Shown here piece by piece: positions 45,860-55,506 of a DNA stretch of 64,000 bases. Every line of letters begins with the position of its first letter. Within the stretch, counting starts at the first letter, position 1. Source of the stretch: Cephalotus follicularis (Eukaryota; Streptophyta; Magnoliopsida; Oxalidales; Cephalotaceae); contig BDDD01002117.1 of the NCBI GenBank assembly GCA_001972305.1, positions 62,001 to 126,000 of the forward strand, in the 5' to 3' direction. Made by a program: the position numbers and the translations under genes. The notes below the pieces were generated by a model. It worked only from the letters and a program-made list of their open reading frames with translations. It was not told the origin of the DNA and searched no databases.

Positions 45860-46903
45860 ATGGCACCAAAAAGACAAAAGAGCACGGCTTCTAGGCAACC
45901 AAGGGCTTCACAAGCGACTTTTGACTATAACAACAACCTCTTTCTCTCCAAAGAGAAAGAAATTTGGTATAATTCCGTTTTTAGCTTTGTGAAATTACAT
46001 TTTGAAAAATAGTTATCTAGAGATGTTTTAGTTAGTAATCTAGCTATTGTTATGACTTGGTTAGAAGGAATGGGTTGGTTTGACTATCTTTGCTCATGAC
46101 ATGTCATTTACCCTAGACTAATCAAGTTGTTCTATGCCAATCTTGATAGCTCAACCTCTTGCGTTGCTAATTCTTTTGTCCTAGGCAATCCCATATCCAT
46201 AACTCCTGAATTGATTGCTTAAACCCTTGGAATTCCCAATTCTGGAATAACACATTTTAATGATGTTGAAAAAGTGGAGGCCTTAGGGATTTGCTTGGAA
46301 CAACCCAATGTTAACCCAATTATGAATGTGACTAGTAGCCATCTACCTATTACCACTAGGATTATTCTCTTGCTTGTCACAAACACTTTCCTACCTAGAG
46401 AAGCCTCGCACACCCTCCCTTCGGAGCGAGACCTTAAATTCGTAGCTTGTGTTAAAAATGGAACTCCCGTGAACCTTCCCTACCTAATAGTCAATCACAT
46501 GCTTTCTAGACCCAATCATATCCCTTATCCTATGCTTCTTAGTAGGATTTTTACTTCACTAAACCTTGACATTCCCGATGATGAGCAGTATGTCAAACCA
46601 TCTCATAAGCAATTGATTAATAAGGCTGGGCTTAGAATTTGTAATATTCGATTTGAGGATGGATTGTGGGATAAGTTACATGCTAGGGGAAGAGAACAAG
46701 TGAGAGAACAAGCAAATGTTAGAGCTGGTGATGATGAGGATGAGGATGAGGATGATGCTCAACAATTTGAGATGAGAGCAAATGTCGGAACGAGCAGCAG
46801 CAGCAGCAGACCTACCCTGGAGTCTCTTCAGGCTAGGATGGACTTAGCTCAAGCCGATATCGAGTATCTCAGAAGGAGAATGGACCAATTTTGTGAGGGT
46901 TAA
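45860..46903 (+). pseudogene. extra third ORF, plant transposon protein-like
   Basis: A sense-strand coding region starts MAPKRQKSTASRQPRASQAT, which is basic and unstructured, followed by FLSKEKEIWYNSVFSFVKLH. Later recognisable parts are LPITTRIILLLVTNTFLPRE near 46340-46400 and YLIVNHMLSRPNHIPYPMLL near 46480-46540. An acidic run (DDEDEDEDDAQQFE, about 46730-46765) and a short coiled coil (LESLQARMDLAQADIEYLRR near 46815-46880) close it. The layout recalls the family annotated as putative plant transposon protein (I believe PF20167), found downstream of pol in some plant elements, whose function is unknown to me. I see no signal peptide or transmembrane anchor of an envelope. It is interrupted by a few breaks. 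Confidence 0.6.
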
Positions 46904-47702
46904 GCCACTCTCATTCAGGGTCAAGCCAATCTCTTACAGATGTTCCAGAATGCATTTCCTCAAAACCCTCCTCCTGATTCATCTTGAGCTACATTTGTTG
47001 CATTCTCATGTTTTCTTTGTATTTTTTGAACTTGGTTGTGTAATGTAACTTGTTATGTGTTTTTGAGATGTTTTAGTGCAAAAGACAATTTGAAAGTGTT
47101 TATGTAATTTCCTTTTTCGGTTAATGAAATTGTGTTTAACTTTCTTTGAATGAATGTGGATTTTGTTATTGATTGTACTTAAGTGATATATACTTTCATT
47201 TAAATTGGATGCATATGTTGAGGGGGAGCTCTTCAATCCATGCTTTGGTTGAGGGGGAGCTTCTGTGTTTCTTTTTGTTGTTTAACAAAAAGGGGGACAT
47301 GGTTATATTGCATATATGTATTTTAAAGTTGTGTTTGGTGAGAAATATATATGCTTTGCATTTGGGGGAAAAATGTAGGTTTGCATAATGGGAAAGATGT
47401 AGGTTGCATAATGTTTACATTTGGGGGAGCAAATGTTTGGGGAGATTTATGTTAAATTGCATAATGGTTATAAATGTTTGGAATCTTGAATTGAGATTGC
47501 ACTTGCATTTGGAATGTAGCATAATGTTAAGATTGCATTGCATTTGTAGAATCCTAAGTGGTTAAAGGTGCATACGTTGTTGGTTTATGCTATCAAATGC
47601 ATTGGATAAGATAAAATTGAACGTTGGAAACTAAAAATGATTAGTTTGTCAAGAATTTATGCAAAATACGCATGTTTTGTCAATCATCAAAAAGGGGGAG
47701 AT
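46904..47702 (+). other. 3' untranslated tail with repeated purine tracts
   Basis: Non-coding T/G-rich sequence contains several GGGGGAG tracts (about 47222, 47252, 47291, 47364, 47424). The last one, AAAAAGGGGGAGA at about 47690-47701, is the polypurine tract before the 3' LTR. No gene is seen. Confidence 0.7.
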
Positions 47703-47859
47703 TGTTGGCCTTTGCCACCCCGTTAATTGCATTAACATATGTTATTTTGATGATTAACAAACATATATTACGTGTATGCATAATTCTCTGAGTTACAACT
47801 TCATATACTTACTTGATCTTGTGTCCAAAGTGTGCAAAAGGCTATTTATGCAGGTACAG

Positions 47860-48275
47860 GGCAATCCAGCCGACTGCCAAGGATGAGTAGTCGACTGCCA
47901 AGGGTTGAGTAGCCGCCTGGTTCTTCAAACAACTCCAGAAACTGCAGGAACACTTGATCTAGCCAACTGCCACAGGGGAGAAGTCGACTGCCAGGCCAAG
48001 ACAGCCGACTGAAGCAGGGAACCAGTCGACTGCCAGGGGATCCGGTCGACTGCCAGGGAATCCAGCCGACTGTCCACAAATGTGCAATATCAGGCAGAAA
48101 CTTTTGTAACTCCATTTCTAGCTCCAACAGCCGACTGGAACAGAGCACCAGCCGACTGCCAGGTCCACCAGCCGACTGCCCAGAGGAAGCAGCCGACTGT
48201 CCATCACCAATGGCTATATTCAAAATACGCGCCATCAAATCCAGCTGACTGCCATATAAATCCAGCCGACTGGAT
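47860..48275. repeat. CAGCCGACTG array in SIRE 3' LTR
   Basis: About fifteen copies occur in the same order as 39560-39990. Several units differ between the two LTRs at the CpG (for example AGTCGACTG against AGCCAACTG). Confidence 0.92.
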
Positions 48276-48316
48276 TTGTAACTAACCTTTAAAAATCGAT
48301 CCGTTGGAAGCACAAC

Positions 48317-48323
48317 TATATAA
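48317..48323 (+). promoter_or_regulatory. TATA box of SIRE 3' LTR
   Basis: TATATAA, equivalent to 40034-40040. Confidence 0.7.
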
Positions 48324-48868
48324 GGCAAATTGGAGCTCTTGCACAAGTGATCAAGCATTCAAGTTGAATATTCATTCTAGCTATCTCAAGCAACATTCTA
48401 TCACTCTAAAAATCAAAAGAAAGCATCAAAGAAGCTACATCACATTACAAAGCCTTCGCATATTTACATTTTCTATACACTAAGATATTTGTGAGAATTG
48501 AGCTATATTGTAAACAAATTCGTTGCGAATTTGTAATCCTTTAAACACTACTTTCACACATAAACAAGAGAGGTTGTCTCTTGTTTTGCTCGGTTGGAGC
48601 AAACTTGTATTCGCTTGGTTGTAGCGAAGGTACTTGAAGCTCGGTGGGAGTTTCAAGCCCAGATTGGGGCATACTAGTGAAATACTCAAGGGGAGGCCTT
48701 GGGGAGTGGACGTAGGAGGTTTGCCGAACCACTATACATCTGTTTGCAATCTCTCTCAACCCTACACTCTTTATATTTCCGCATTTCTGTGATTGAATTT
48801 AAATTGGTTATTGTTTAATTGCTAGTTAATTTTTAAAAGTCTATTCACCCCCCTCTAGACTTCCTACA

Positions 48869-48873
48869 GATAT
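48869..48873 (+). repeat. target-site duplication GATAT, right
   Basis: GATAT directly follows the 3' LTR end CTACA and matches 39395-39399. Confidence 0.92.
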
Positions 48874-49891
48874 GAAAAATAATTGGCGCACACAGGCAGC
48901 CTTATTACAGAACAGATGAATACCACTGTAATAAAGAAATTAAATGGCATCGATGAAAGAAAACCAAAAACTAGGTCGAGTCTCAAGCCTACCAGCACGC
49001 ACAAGAAATTCAAATAATATATTCACCTAATTTATTTAATGAATAAACACATAAAAATTTAATGTTTAATGGTTTGTCGATTTATTTACCAGCCAAATCA
49101 AAATACCACTCCCACTAGGTAAATTAAAATCTAGTCACCATATATGTATTTCCACACTACATCTACACATCGTTCCCTCCACTGGATCTAACAGAGTGAA
49201 AAATAATGCAATTAAATATTAGAATAAACTAATATTAAAATTCATCTAGAATAAATTGCACTATATAAATGAACTATGTACATAAGTGAATTGAATATCT
49301 AACAGAACACCCTGGTATGAACCTGTCCAATCCATACAGTATTCATGCCAGTAACTGTGCGAAGATTTCACAGAAACTATGAAGAAAAGCTTACAGGAAT
49401 CCCGTTCGCTACTTACTGTAATTGTGCTGGAAATTGTCAGTAAGTGTACAGAAAGTTCATGAATCTTAGCAGGAACTTCTAGAGACTGCACAACGACATC
49501 CTGCAATCAAACTATCACTAACCAATTCAACTTTCTGTATGTTGTAACTGCTAGAAAGTCTGCATTCGCCTAGTGCAAAAAAATCTGAACAGAAATTATC
49601 GTACATAACCAGTTTTCTAATAGAATTTCTCAATACTTTTAAACATCCAGTTTAATGACTTTTTAAGGTCCATTTGAGACCCTAAATCATACAAATGGAT
49701 GTTGGAATGCCCTTTGCATCTTTAACACCTAATGTATTAATCTTTGGAACATGAAACAATCCATTAATTGGTCATCTGTACAAGTTCAAATCATTGGCAA
49801 AAATCAACTAGAAACCATATTCCAATTTGACCTAAATTTGCCAACTTACACTTCAGGGTTTGGGAGTCCATATTTTGGCTTAGGGTATACC
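48874..49891 (-). other. copia leader, copy 2 (part 2)
   Basis: It resumes the leader cut by the SIRE element: TTGGCGCACACAGGCAGCC and TTATTACAGA match 14310-14340 of copy 1 (GGTGCACGCAGGCACC, TTATTACAGA). The segment ends where the Athila-like LTR starts at 49892. No gene or LTR of copy 2 is visible beyond it. Confidence 0.65.
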
Positions 49892-50095
49892 TGTTTAGCA
49901 TAAAAATGTGTTATTTTTAATGATCTATTTGTTATATTTTTATTCTTGGAATAGACTACTTTGGTTGTTTTATTTGATTTTCAGGTGAAAGGCCAAAATG
50001 ATCAAAGTGCATGAATACTAGTCAAATTGGTGCGAATTCAAGATAAAAGTTCAAACCTTGAAGAATGCAATTTTTTTGCAAAAAAGCTAAGCAAA

Positions 50096-50345
50096 GTGTC
50101 GAAGCCTTCCACTTAAGTGTCGACGTCTAGACTCAAAGCGCTACCGGTTAAGTTTAAAGCGTCAATGCTTTGGTACAAAGCTTAAAAATCGAATTATACA
50201 CTTTAACCATCAACGCCGACACTGAAGTCTGCTCAATAACGCAATATACAAGTCGTCGCTCAGTGCCTTCAACATATAAAAGCGTCACAGCAAAACTCCA
50301 AACCATCGATCCCCAGAACGTTAGCTTCGACGCTTAGGACACCTA
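50096..50345. repeat. GCGTCGACGC-type array, U3 of Athila F
   Basis: About eight decayed copies occur (AAGTGTCGAAGCC, TAAGTGTCGACGTC, AAAGCGTCAATGC, TAGCTTCGACGCTTAGG), ending about 80 bp before the TATA box. Confidence 0.75.
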
Positions 50346-50424
50346 GCAGTAATAATTGGAAAGTTTCAGCTTTTTGTTAGTTTTGTAATTAGGTTAACTT
50401 CCATTTTTAAACATTTTTCGTAAG

Positions 50425-50436
50425 TATATATATATA
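50425..50436 (+). promoter_or_regulatory. TATA box of Athila F LTR
   Basis: TATATATATATA is followed by GAGCAGTCGTCCATC and the GCAGCCGCCTCC block conserved in remnant E. Confidence 0.6.
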
Positions 50437-51050
50437 GAGCAGTCGTCCATCGTAGAGAAGTGTAGAGAGCAGCCGCCTCCTTCTTCTTCAATTTTTGTAT
50501 CTTTATTACAATGTTTTTATAGCTAAACTCTCAAGGATTTTAGGGTTAGACCAACCCACTAGATTGTATTGACTCAACTCTATTAATAAAATCCTTGAGC
50601 CTTTGATTTGTTATTCAATTTTCTGCCTTCACACACACTTTGTCTGTCTGATTAAAATCCACAAACACATTGTTGGTGAATACGAACGTTGCTGAATGAA
50701 GGGTTTTTAACGCAATCAATGGAGTCTACTCATACAGTTTATCACATTGAACACACTCCGTTTAGACATAGCATGTCTACTCATACAATTTATCGCCGCT
50801 GCCATACTCCATATAGACCTATCATGAATGCTCATATGATTTGTCATCACAGTCGTACTCCGTATCGACCTAGATGTTGTTGGGTACCAAGGTTTGAGCA
50901 ATCAAGTTAGTGAGTTTTCAATATAATCTATGGTGAGTTTCTATACCCTAAAACCAATTTAATCTTGCATATTTTATCCAGCTTTATTACCTGCTTTGTT
51001 AATCAATAAGTTGCATGTTTTAAATTCTTTTATTTTGCAACCAGTAGCAA

Positions 51051-51150
51051 AACCGTTGACGCCTACCCTTTAGGTGTCTACGCTTTCAGTGTTCCCAGTA
51101 TTAACGTCGACGCTTATTGACAAAGCGTCGACGCCTTCAGTTCCTGTTTC
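51051..51150. repeat. GTCGACGC array, downstream part of Athila F LTR
   Basis: The copies are CGTTGACGCC, GGTGTCTACGCTTTC, ACGTCGACGCTTA and AAGCGTCGACGCC. Confidence 0.75.
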
Positions 51151-51331
51151 AATTAGTTAATTTAATTTGAATGTTTATGAGTAATTTTTGATAAATAGCC
51201 CTCAATTTTGCATACTTCGTCTAGGTTGAATAGATTAAAATTAATTTAGCTATTTTATTGCGTTCAACCCGTTACTGCACAACCGTGCACTGGCGGTGTA
51301 AATTTAATTCTTTTCAAAATTCGTGAACAAG

Positions 51332-51351
51332 TTTTTGGCACCGTTGCCGGG
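51332..51351 (+). promoter_or_regulatory. Athila-type primer-binding site
   Basis: TTTTTGGCACCGTTGCCGGG closely matches the Athila primer site TGGCGCCGTTGCCGGGG, commonly attributed to tRNA-Asp. Confidence 0.75.
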
Positions 51352-51607
51352 GAAATTAGTCTTAAATTAGTTTTAATTTATTCAACCGATTCGCAATATT
51401 TATTTGTATTTGTATTTTTATATTTATGTTTTCGTGTTTTTTCTAACAATTTCTACATAGTTTAATTAGGGTTCTTTGCATAACATTTAAAAAAACTTTC
51501 ACATAATTGCATAAGCTTTAACAATCATAGTTTAATTTAGGTCCTTCATAAACTTCAATTTAAAAAAAATACACACAAACGTGTTAGTTAGTGGGTTCCC
51601 TTAGTTT
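51352..51607 (+). other. leader of Athila F
   Basis: AT-rich, non-coding, between primer site and the gag ATG at 51608. No feature seen. Confidence 0.6.
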
Positions 51608-52821
51608 ATGACTGAGTGGGTGCGTTGTCCAAATAATCGTTTAGAAAGAATTAATCAAAAAGCAACAAAGGCGGACGAACGACCCATACAAACTCTGTGC
51701 GATAGATTCTATCCTGCTAGGATAGCGCAACTATCCTGTATCCTGTTGCCTACCCCTCAAGGGAACAATTTTGAGTTGAAATCCCAATTTATTAGCATGC
51801 TCCCGCACTTTCATGGATTACCCAACGAGGATGCATACCTTTTCCTTCGCGAGTTCAAGGAGGTGTGTGCCCTCTTGAAACCTCAGCAACTCTCGAATGA
51901 TGCGATCAAATTGTGAGTTATCAATTTTTCTCTAAAAGATGGAGCTAAGAAGTGGCTCTACAATCTTCCCAATGATTCCATCTCTACATGGGATCATTTC
52001 ACTGTTTCGTTCCTTAAGAAATCCTTTCCCCTCCACAAAACTAATCAACTGAGGAACGACATTGTCCAGTTTTGCCAAAGACCAAATGAACCATTATCTA
52101 GATGTATGGAACATTTCAAAGTCCTTCTCTTAGAGTGTCCGCATCATGGTTTGAACACTTGGCATTTGTGCCAAATCATCTATGAAGGCATCGACTACCA
52201 GTCGATATGTCCTGATGGGTTCACCTCATACACTGATGAAAACGAGGCTTGGAATTTCCTTCTAGATTTGGGAGAGAGAATTAGGGAGTGGGAGTCCACT
52301 GAAGCTTTAGAAAGAGCTTTGCCAAAGAAAGGTTACGTTATAGAAGGGGCAGATGCTAAGGAGGCACAGTTAGATAGCCTTCTCACGAGAATGGAGTCGA
52401 TAGTTAGCGAAGTAAATCACTTCGATCAAAACACCCCTATGTGTTCTTTGTGTCAGTCCCCGAATTATGTCGTTGAAGAATTCCAAAATTTCATTGAAAA
52501 TAAATACTCTACTAAGAATGTGTTCGCAAAGAATCAATACAACCCATATAATAACACGTACAATCCGAGTTGGCGAAACCACCCAAATTTCTCACGGAGT
52601 CAAGGACAAAACGTGAGAGGACCATCAAATTTTTCTGGTCAACCATCAAATATTTTGGGGCAACCTTCTAGCTTCACTGGCTAGTCTGCACCGCAGCAGA
52701 CCTTTCAAAGGTTTTCCACGAATTTAAATACTGTCTGACCATCCTTTCCACCACAAAATCTGTTTCACAATCAATAATCACCTTGATTGTTGAACCAAAG
52801 GGAGGACACGTCTAGGATTTC
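51608..52821 (+). pseudogene. gag of Athila-like F, 5' part
   Basis: It opens MTEWVRCPNNRLERINQKAT. The Retrotrans_gag core reads NNFELKSQFISMLPHFHGLP near 51765-51825 and LFLREFKEVCALLKPQQLSN near 51840-51900, followed by a LYNLPNDSISTWDHF-type segment and ECPHHGLNTWHLCQIIYEGI near 52130-52190. FTSYTDENEAWNFLLDLGER follows near 52220-52280, then a weak knuckle CSLCQSPNYVVEE and an Asn/Gln/Ser-rich stretch. It is the same gag family as remnant E, more complete at its start, with a few breaks. It is interrupted at 52821 by Tekay D. Confidence 0.85.
52817..52821 (+). repeat. target-site duplication ATTTC, left
   Basis: ATTTC directly precedes TGTCACACC of Tekay D and is repeated at 62719-62723. 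Confidence 0.9.
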
Positions 52822-53517
52822 TGTCACACCTCGTCTTTCCACAACATAAAAGTGGTAAAGCAATCAACATAAAATAATCCAACTCATGCAAGAATACCAA
52901 TAATTTAAAACCTTCAATAGCGGAAGCAGTAACTTAACGAGCCGAATACAAAAACACATCACGCATCCCATACTACGTGATGCCCGATGATCCAAACACA
53001 ACTGTGGATCGCTCAAAACGGAGCGTGAAACAATACATCGGTATGAAATAACAATATATCAATTATTACAAAAACCAAATAACATGATCAGTGTTCAATA
53101 ACCAGAATACATAAAAGAGAATATCCAAGCCTTCTCTTTAAGTCTCCATGCATGCTCCATATCAAGACTACTCCATCAATCTGTTACAGTAGGGGTTAGC
53201 CTTTGTCCTTACTCGGCTAAGTGAATAAATCCATAAAATACAGTTCGGGTAATAAGGCAATGAGTATCATGAATGAATGCATAATGATGAGCCATGTCAT
53301 GAAATTTTCATAGTAAAAATACCTCCGTATATACATATAAAAATATATGCATGCTCACAGTACAAGTATAACTCAAAAGTTATATCATCACAAGCAGTAA
53401 ATATGTTCCCAAAAAGGAACCAGACAGTCCAGTCGTCATGACCGTCGCCACCTCCTGGCCCCAACGTCACGCACTCTTGCTTTAACCCAATGGTTTTGGA
53501 GCAAGTCCTCAGTAAGT

Positions 53518-53640
53518 TGTTTAGCACGACGACTAAACCAACAACAGGTTACTAGCACAGTGGCTTAAGTAATCAACAGGTTATTAACACGGTGGTTAAT
53601 AATCAACAGGTTATTAGCACGATGGCCAATAATCAACAAG
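53518..53640. repeat. 30-bp tandem repeat, about four units
   Basis: The unit is AGGTTATTAGCACGATGGCC plus AATAATCAAC. There are about four diverged units here and five at 61160-61318 in the partner LTR. Confidence 0.88.
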
Positions 53641-53754
53641 CACAGGCATTTCGCAGTACAACTCAAGCAATTACATATAATTACCTGATCAAAATATATT
53701 TGTTTAAAATATACTTTTCTGTTCACAAGTTGTAATAAGTCATAAACTTAAAAC

Positions 53755-53960
53755 AATACATTTCTTTGTCTTTGGAAATAGTTCCCCAATCATTTCGAAA
53801 ATATATACATTCATAAATTATACATTTTCGCAAATTACATTTGGTTTCATAATCAAACCCTTAAATCAGTTCTCCGTCATTGGAAATACTTCCCCAATCA
53901 TTTTGAAAATATATAAATTCAGGTGTTGACAAATATACATTTTCGTACCCCAGAGATCAT
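53755..53960. repeat. 110-bp tandem repeat, two units
   Basis: Two units carry GGAAATA-TTCCCCAATCATTT and CGAAAATATATA..., homologous to 20535-20770. The partner LTR has an extra unit. Confidence 0.8.
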
Positions 53961-54124
53961 GATAATCATACAAGCTTTTCAAAATGGTTTAACACTTTTA
54001 GGAAAGCAACCATAATGAAATCATAGTAACAATGCAAACATATGCTCAGAATGCATCTAGGTTCGTTTCTAGAGTCGTTTCGGTCTAACGGTTCTCATTC
54101 AAGCGAAATTCTACTGTCCAGGAG

Positions 54125-54260
54125 GAAAGACGTCGAAATCATTCCCTAAGGCGTCGATGTCTTTTAGCCTAAAGCGTCAATTTAATGCACAATGTTTCCA
54201 GGCGTATTAGACCCAAAGACGTCGATGTCTTTTACAAAGACGTCGATGTCTTTTTCATAC
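54125..54260. repeat. AAGACGTCGATGTCTTT array
   Basis: About six copies occur (AAAGACGTCGAAATC, GGCGTCGATGTCTTTT, AAAGACGTCGATGTCTTTT twice), nearly palindromic around ACGTCGATGT. Confidence 0.85.
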
Positions 54261-55242
54261 CAGAGAGTTTCAGTTCGCAACCTTGATTCTAAAGGGCAAG
54301 ATCCAACCTTTTAATCCCACCTATAAACGAATATCACTCCATAACGTACAGGGTATGCTACTGGTTAATAGTTACACAACCATAACATCAATCCGAAACC
54401 AAACAGGTGATTCCAAATGGCTAAATAGCCATCTGGAATAAACATCATAGTTCATACAATTTCCCAGAAAAGGAGTCGATGTCTTTACAAAAGACGCGAT
54501 GTCTTTGCAACCCAGAACGTGTTTTACACAATTTCAACACACCAAGCCATTCCTAAATCATTCTATAACACCAGAAACACACGTATCCATGTAACTATAC
54601 ATGCATAATAATCTCAGTACGTCACAGTAACACTTCAACAAGTCCAGAATCACAATCAAGTCAATAACATGCAATTCATCATGCTATTTATTAACTTAGA
54701 ACTCAAAATGCATATATAAATCCATTCACTTCACCTACCTTGTTGTACCAAGTTAGGAACTAGAAAGTCCACCTCTTTTAGTATCCAAACAGGTCGCAGC
54801 AGCCTCTCTAGGTCCGTCCCGAAGCTGCACCAGTGATTCCAAGGTCCAAGGTCCAAGCTCCAATGGCACACACACTCACTGATTTTCCTTTTCTCTTTCT
54901 TCTGGTGTTATAAAACGAGAGAGGGAAGTGGAGAAGGTCGTTCTTAAGCAGATTCCTCCCACCTAACACACTTCTTCTGTCATTTCACAGCCACTCCCGA
55001 GATCTCTCCCACTTCCTCCTTTTCTTTATTTCTTTTTATTTTCTAACCATCCTTTTGCAGGTTGCATGTTAGGATGGCATAAATCCTTGCATGTTCCATG
55101 TGAGGGTAGTTTCTAGTGCTCCTGGTCAGTACACAGACATGCTCAACACGTCGAATCCCACTTGAAAAGGCATTAGGTAAAGCCTTTAAACAATTCTTCT
55201 GCATGTTATTCTGCCGACGAAGAACGTGCTGGCCATTCTTAC

Positions 55243-55402
55243 AAAGGCGTCGACGTCTTTCCTCGGACGTCGATGTCTTTTGCATTTTGTAAGAAAGTGT
55301 CGATGCCTTCTTCCGTTGTCGACGTGCATGTTCCTTCCTTCACGTGTACCCTGGATCCAATAGGAGTCGACGTCTTTCCAAAAGACGTCGATGTCATTAT
55401 GC
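55243..55402. repeat. AAGACGTCGATGTCTTT array, U3 of Tekay D 3' LTR
   Basis: About seven copies occur (AGGCGTCGACGTCTTTC, GGACGTCGATGTCTTTT, AGAGTCGACGTCTTTCC, AAAGACGTCGATGTC). Confidence 0.85.
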
Positions 55403-55506
55403 CAAAACAGTGCCGTTTCAAGCTTTATAACACACATTCCATTACCAAAGTCATAAGTAGGGTTTGTAAGCATCTTTTGAGTTCAAAACTCGACATTCTC
55501 ATTAAA

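Larger units (their letters stand above)
39400..48868 (+). mobile_element. SIRE-type Ty1/copia element with extra 3' ORF
   Basis: The full-ended element has LTRs of about 1.19 and 1.17 kb (39400-40587, 47703-48868), both TGTTGG...CTACA, flanked by GATAT duplications. An initiator-Met-like primer site follows the 5' LTR and the polypurine tract AAAAAGGGGGAGA precedes the 3' LTR. Gag, protease, integrase, RT and RNase H come in copia order, followed by 2.2 kb with an additional ORF. By eye about 40 differences separate the LTRs over 1.16 kb, or roughly 3-4 percent, suggesting an age of the order of one to two million years at commonly used plant rates. It has several breaks in coding sequence and looks inactive. 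Confidence 0.9.
47703..48868 (+). repeat. 3' LTR of SIRE-type element
   Basis: It pairs with 39400-40587 at about 96-97 percent by eye. It has its own array (47860-48275) and TATA box (48317-48323) and ends CTTCCTACA at 48868. Confidence 0.95.
49892..51329 (+). repeat. 5' LTR of Athila-like F
   Basis: It begins TGTTTAGCATAAAAATG and ends GTGAACA just before the primer site. GTCGACGC arrays (50096-50345 and 51051-51150) flank the TATA run at 50425. The right boundary is inferred from the primer site. Confidence 0.75.
52822..55506 (-). repeat. 3' LTR of Tekay D
   Basis: The outer end TGTCACACC (plus strand) abuts the ATTTC duplication. It shares tandem repeats and the CAATCTGTTACAGTAGGGG block with the LTR of Tekay B. 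Arrays of the AAGACGTCGATGTC flavour lie at 54130-54255, 54475-54510 and 55245-55400. Confidence 0.85.

Noticed and set aside
45860-46903. Third ORF as a retroviral-type envelope
   Set aside because: No signal peptide, fusion peptide or membrane anchor is visible. The acidic tail and coiled coil fit the plant transposon protein family better.
50689-50910. His/Thr-rich ORF with repeated HTVYH-like pattern
   Set aside because: It lies within the Athila F LTR. A short local repeat explains the pattern, and it does not resemble a known small protein.
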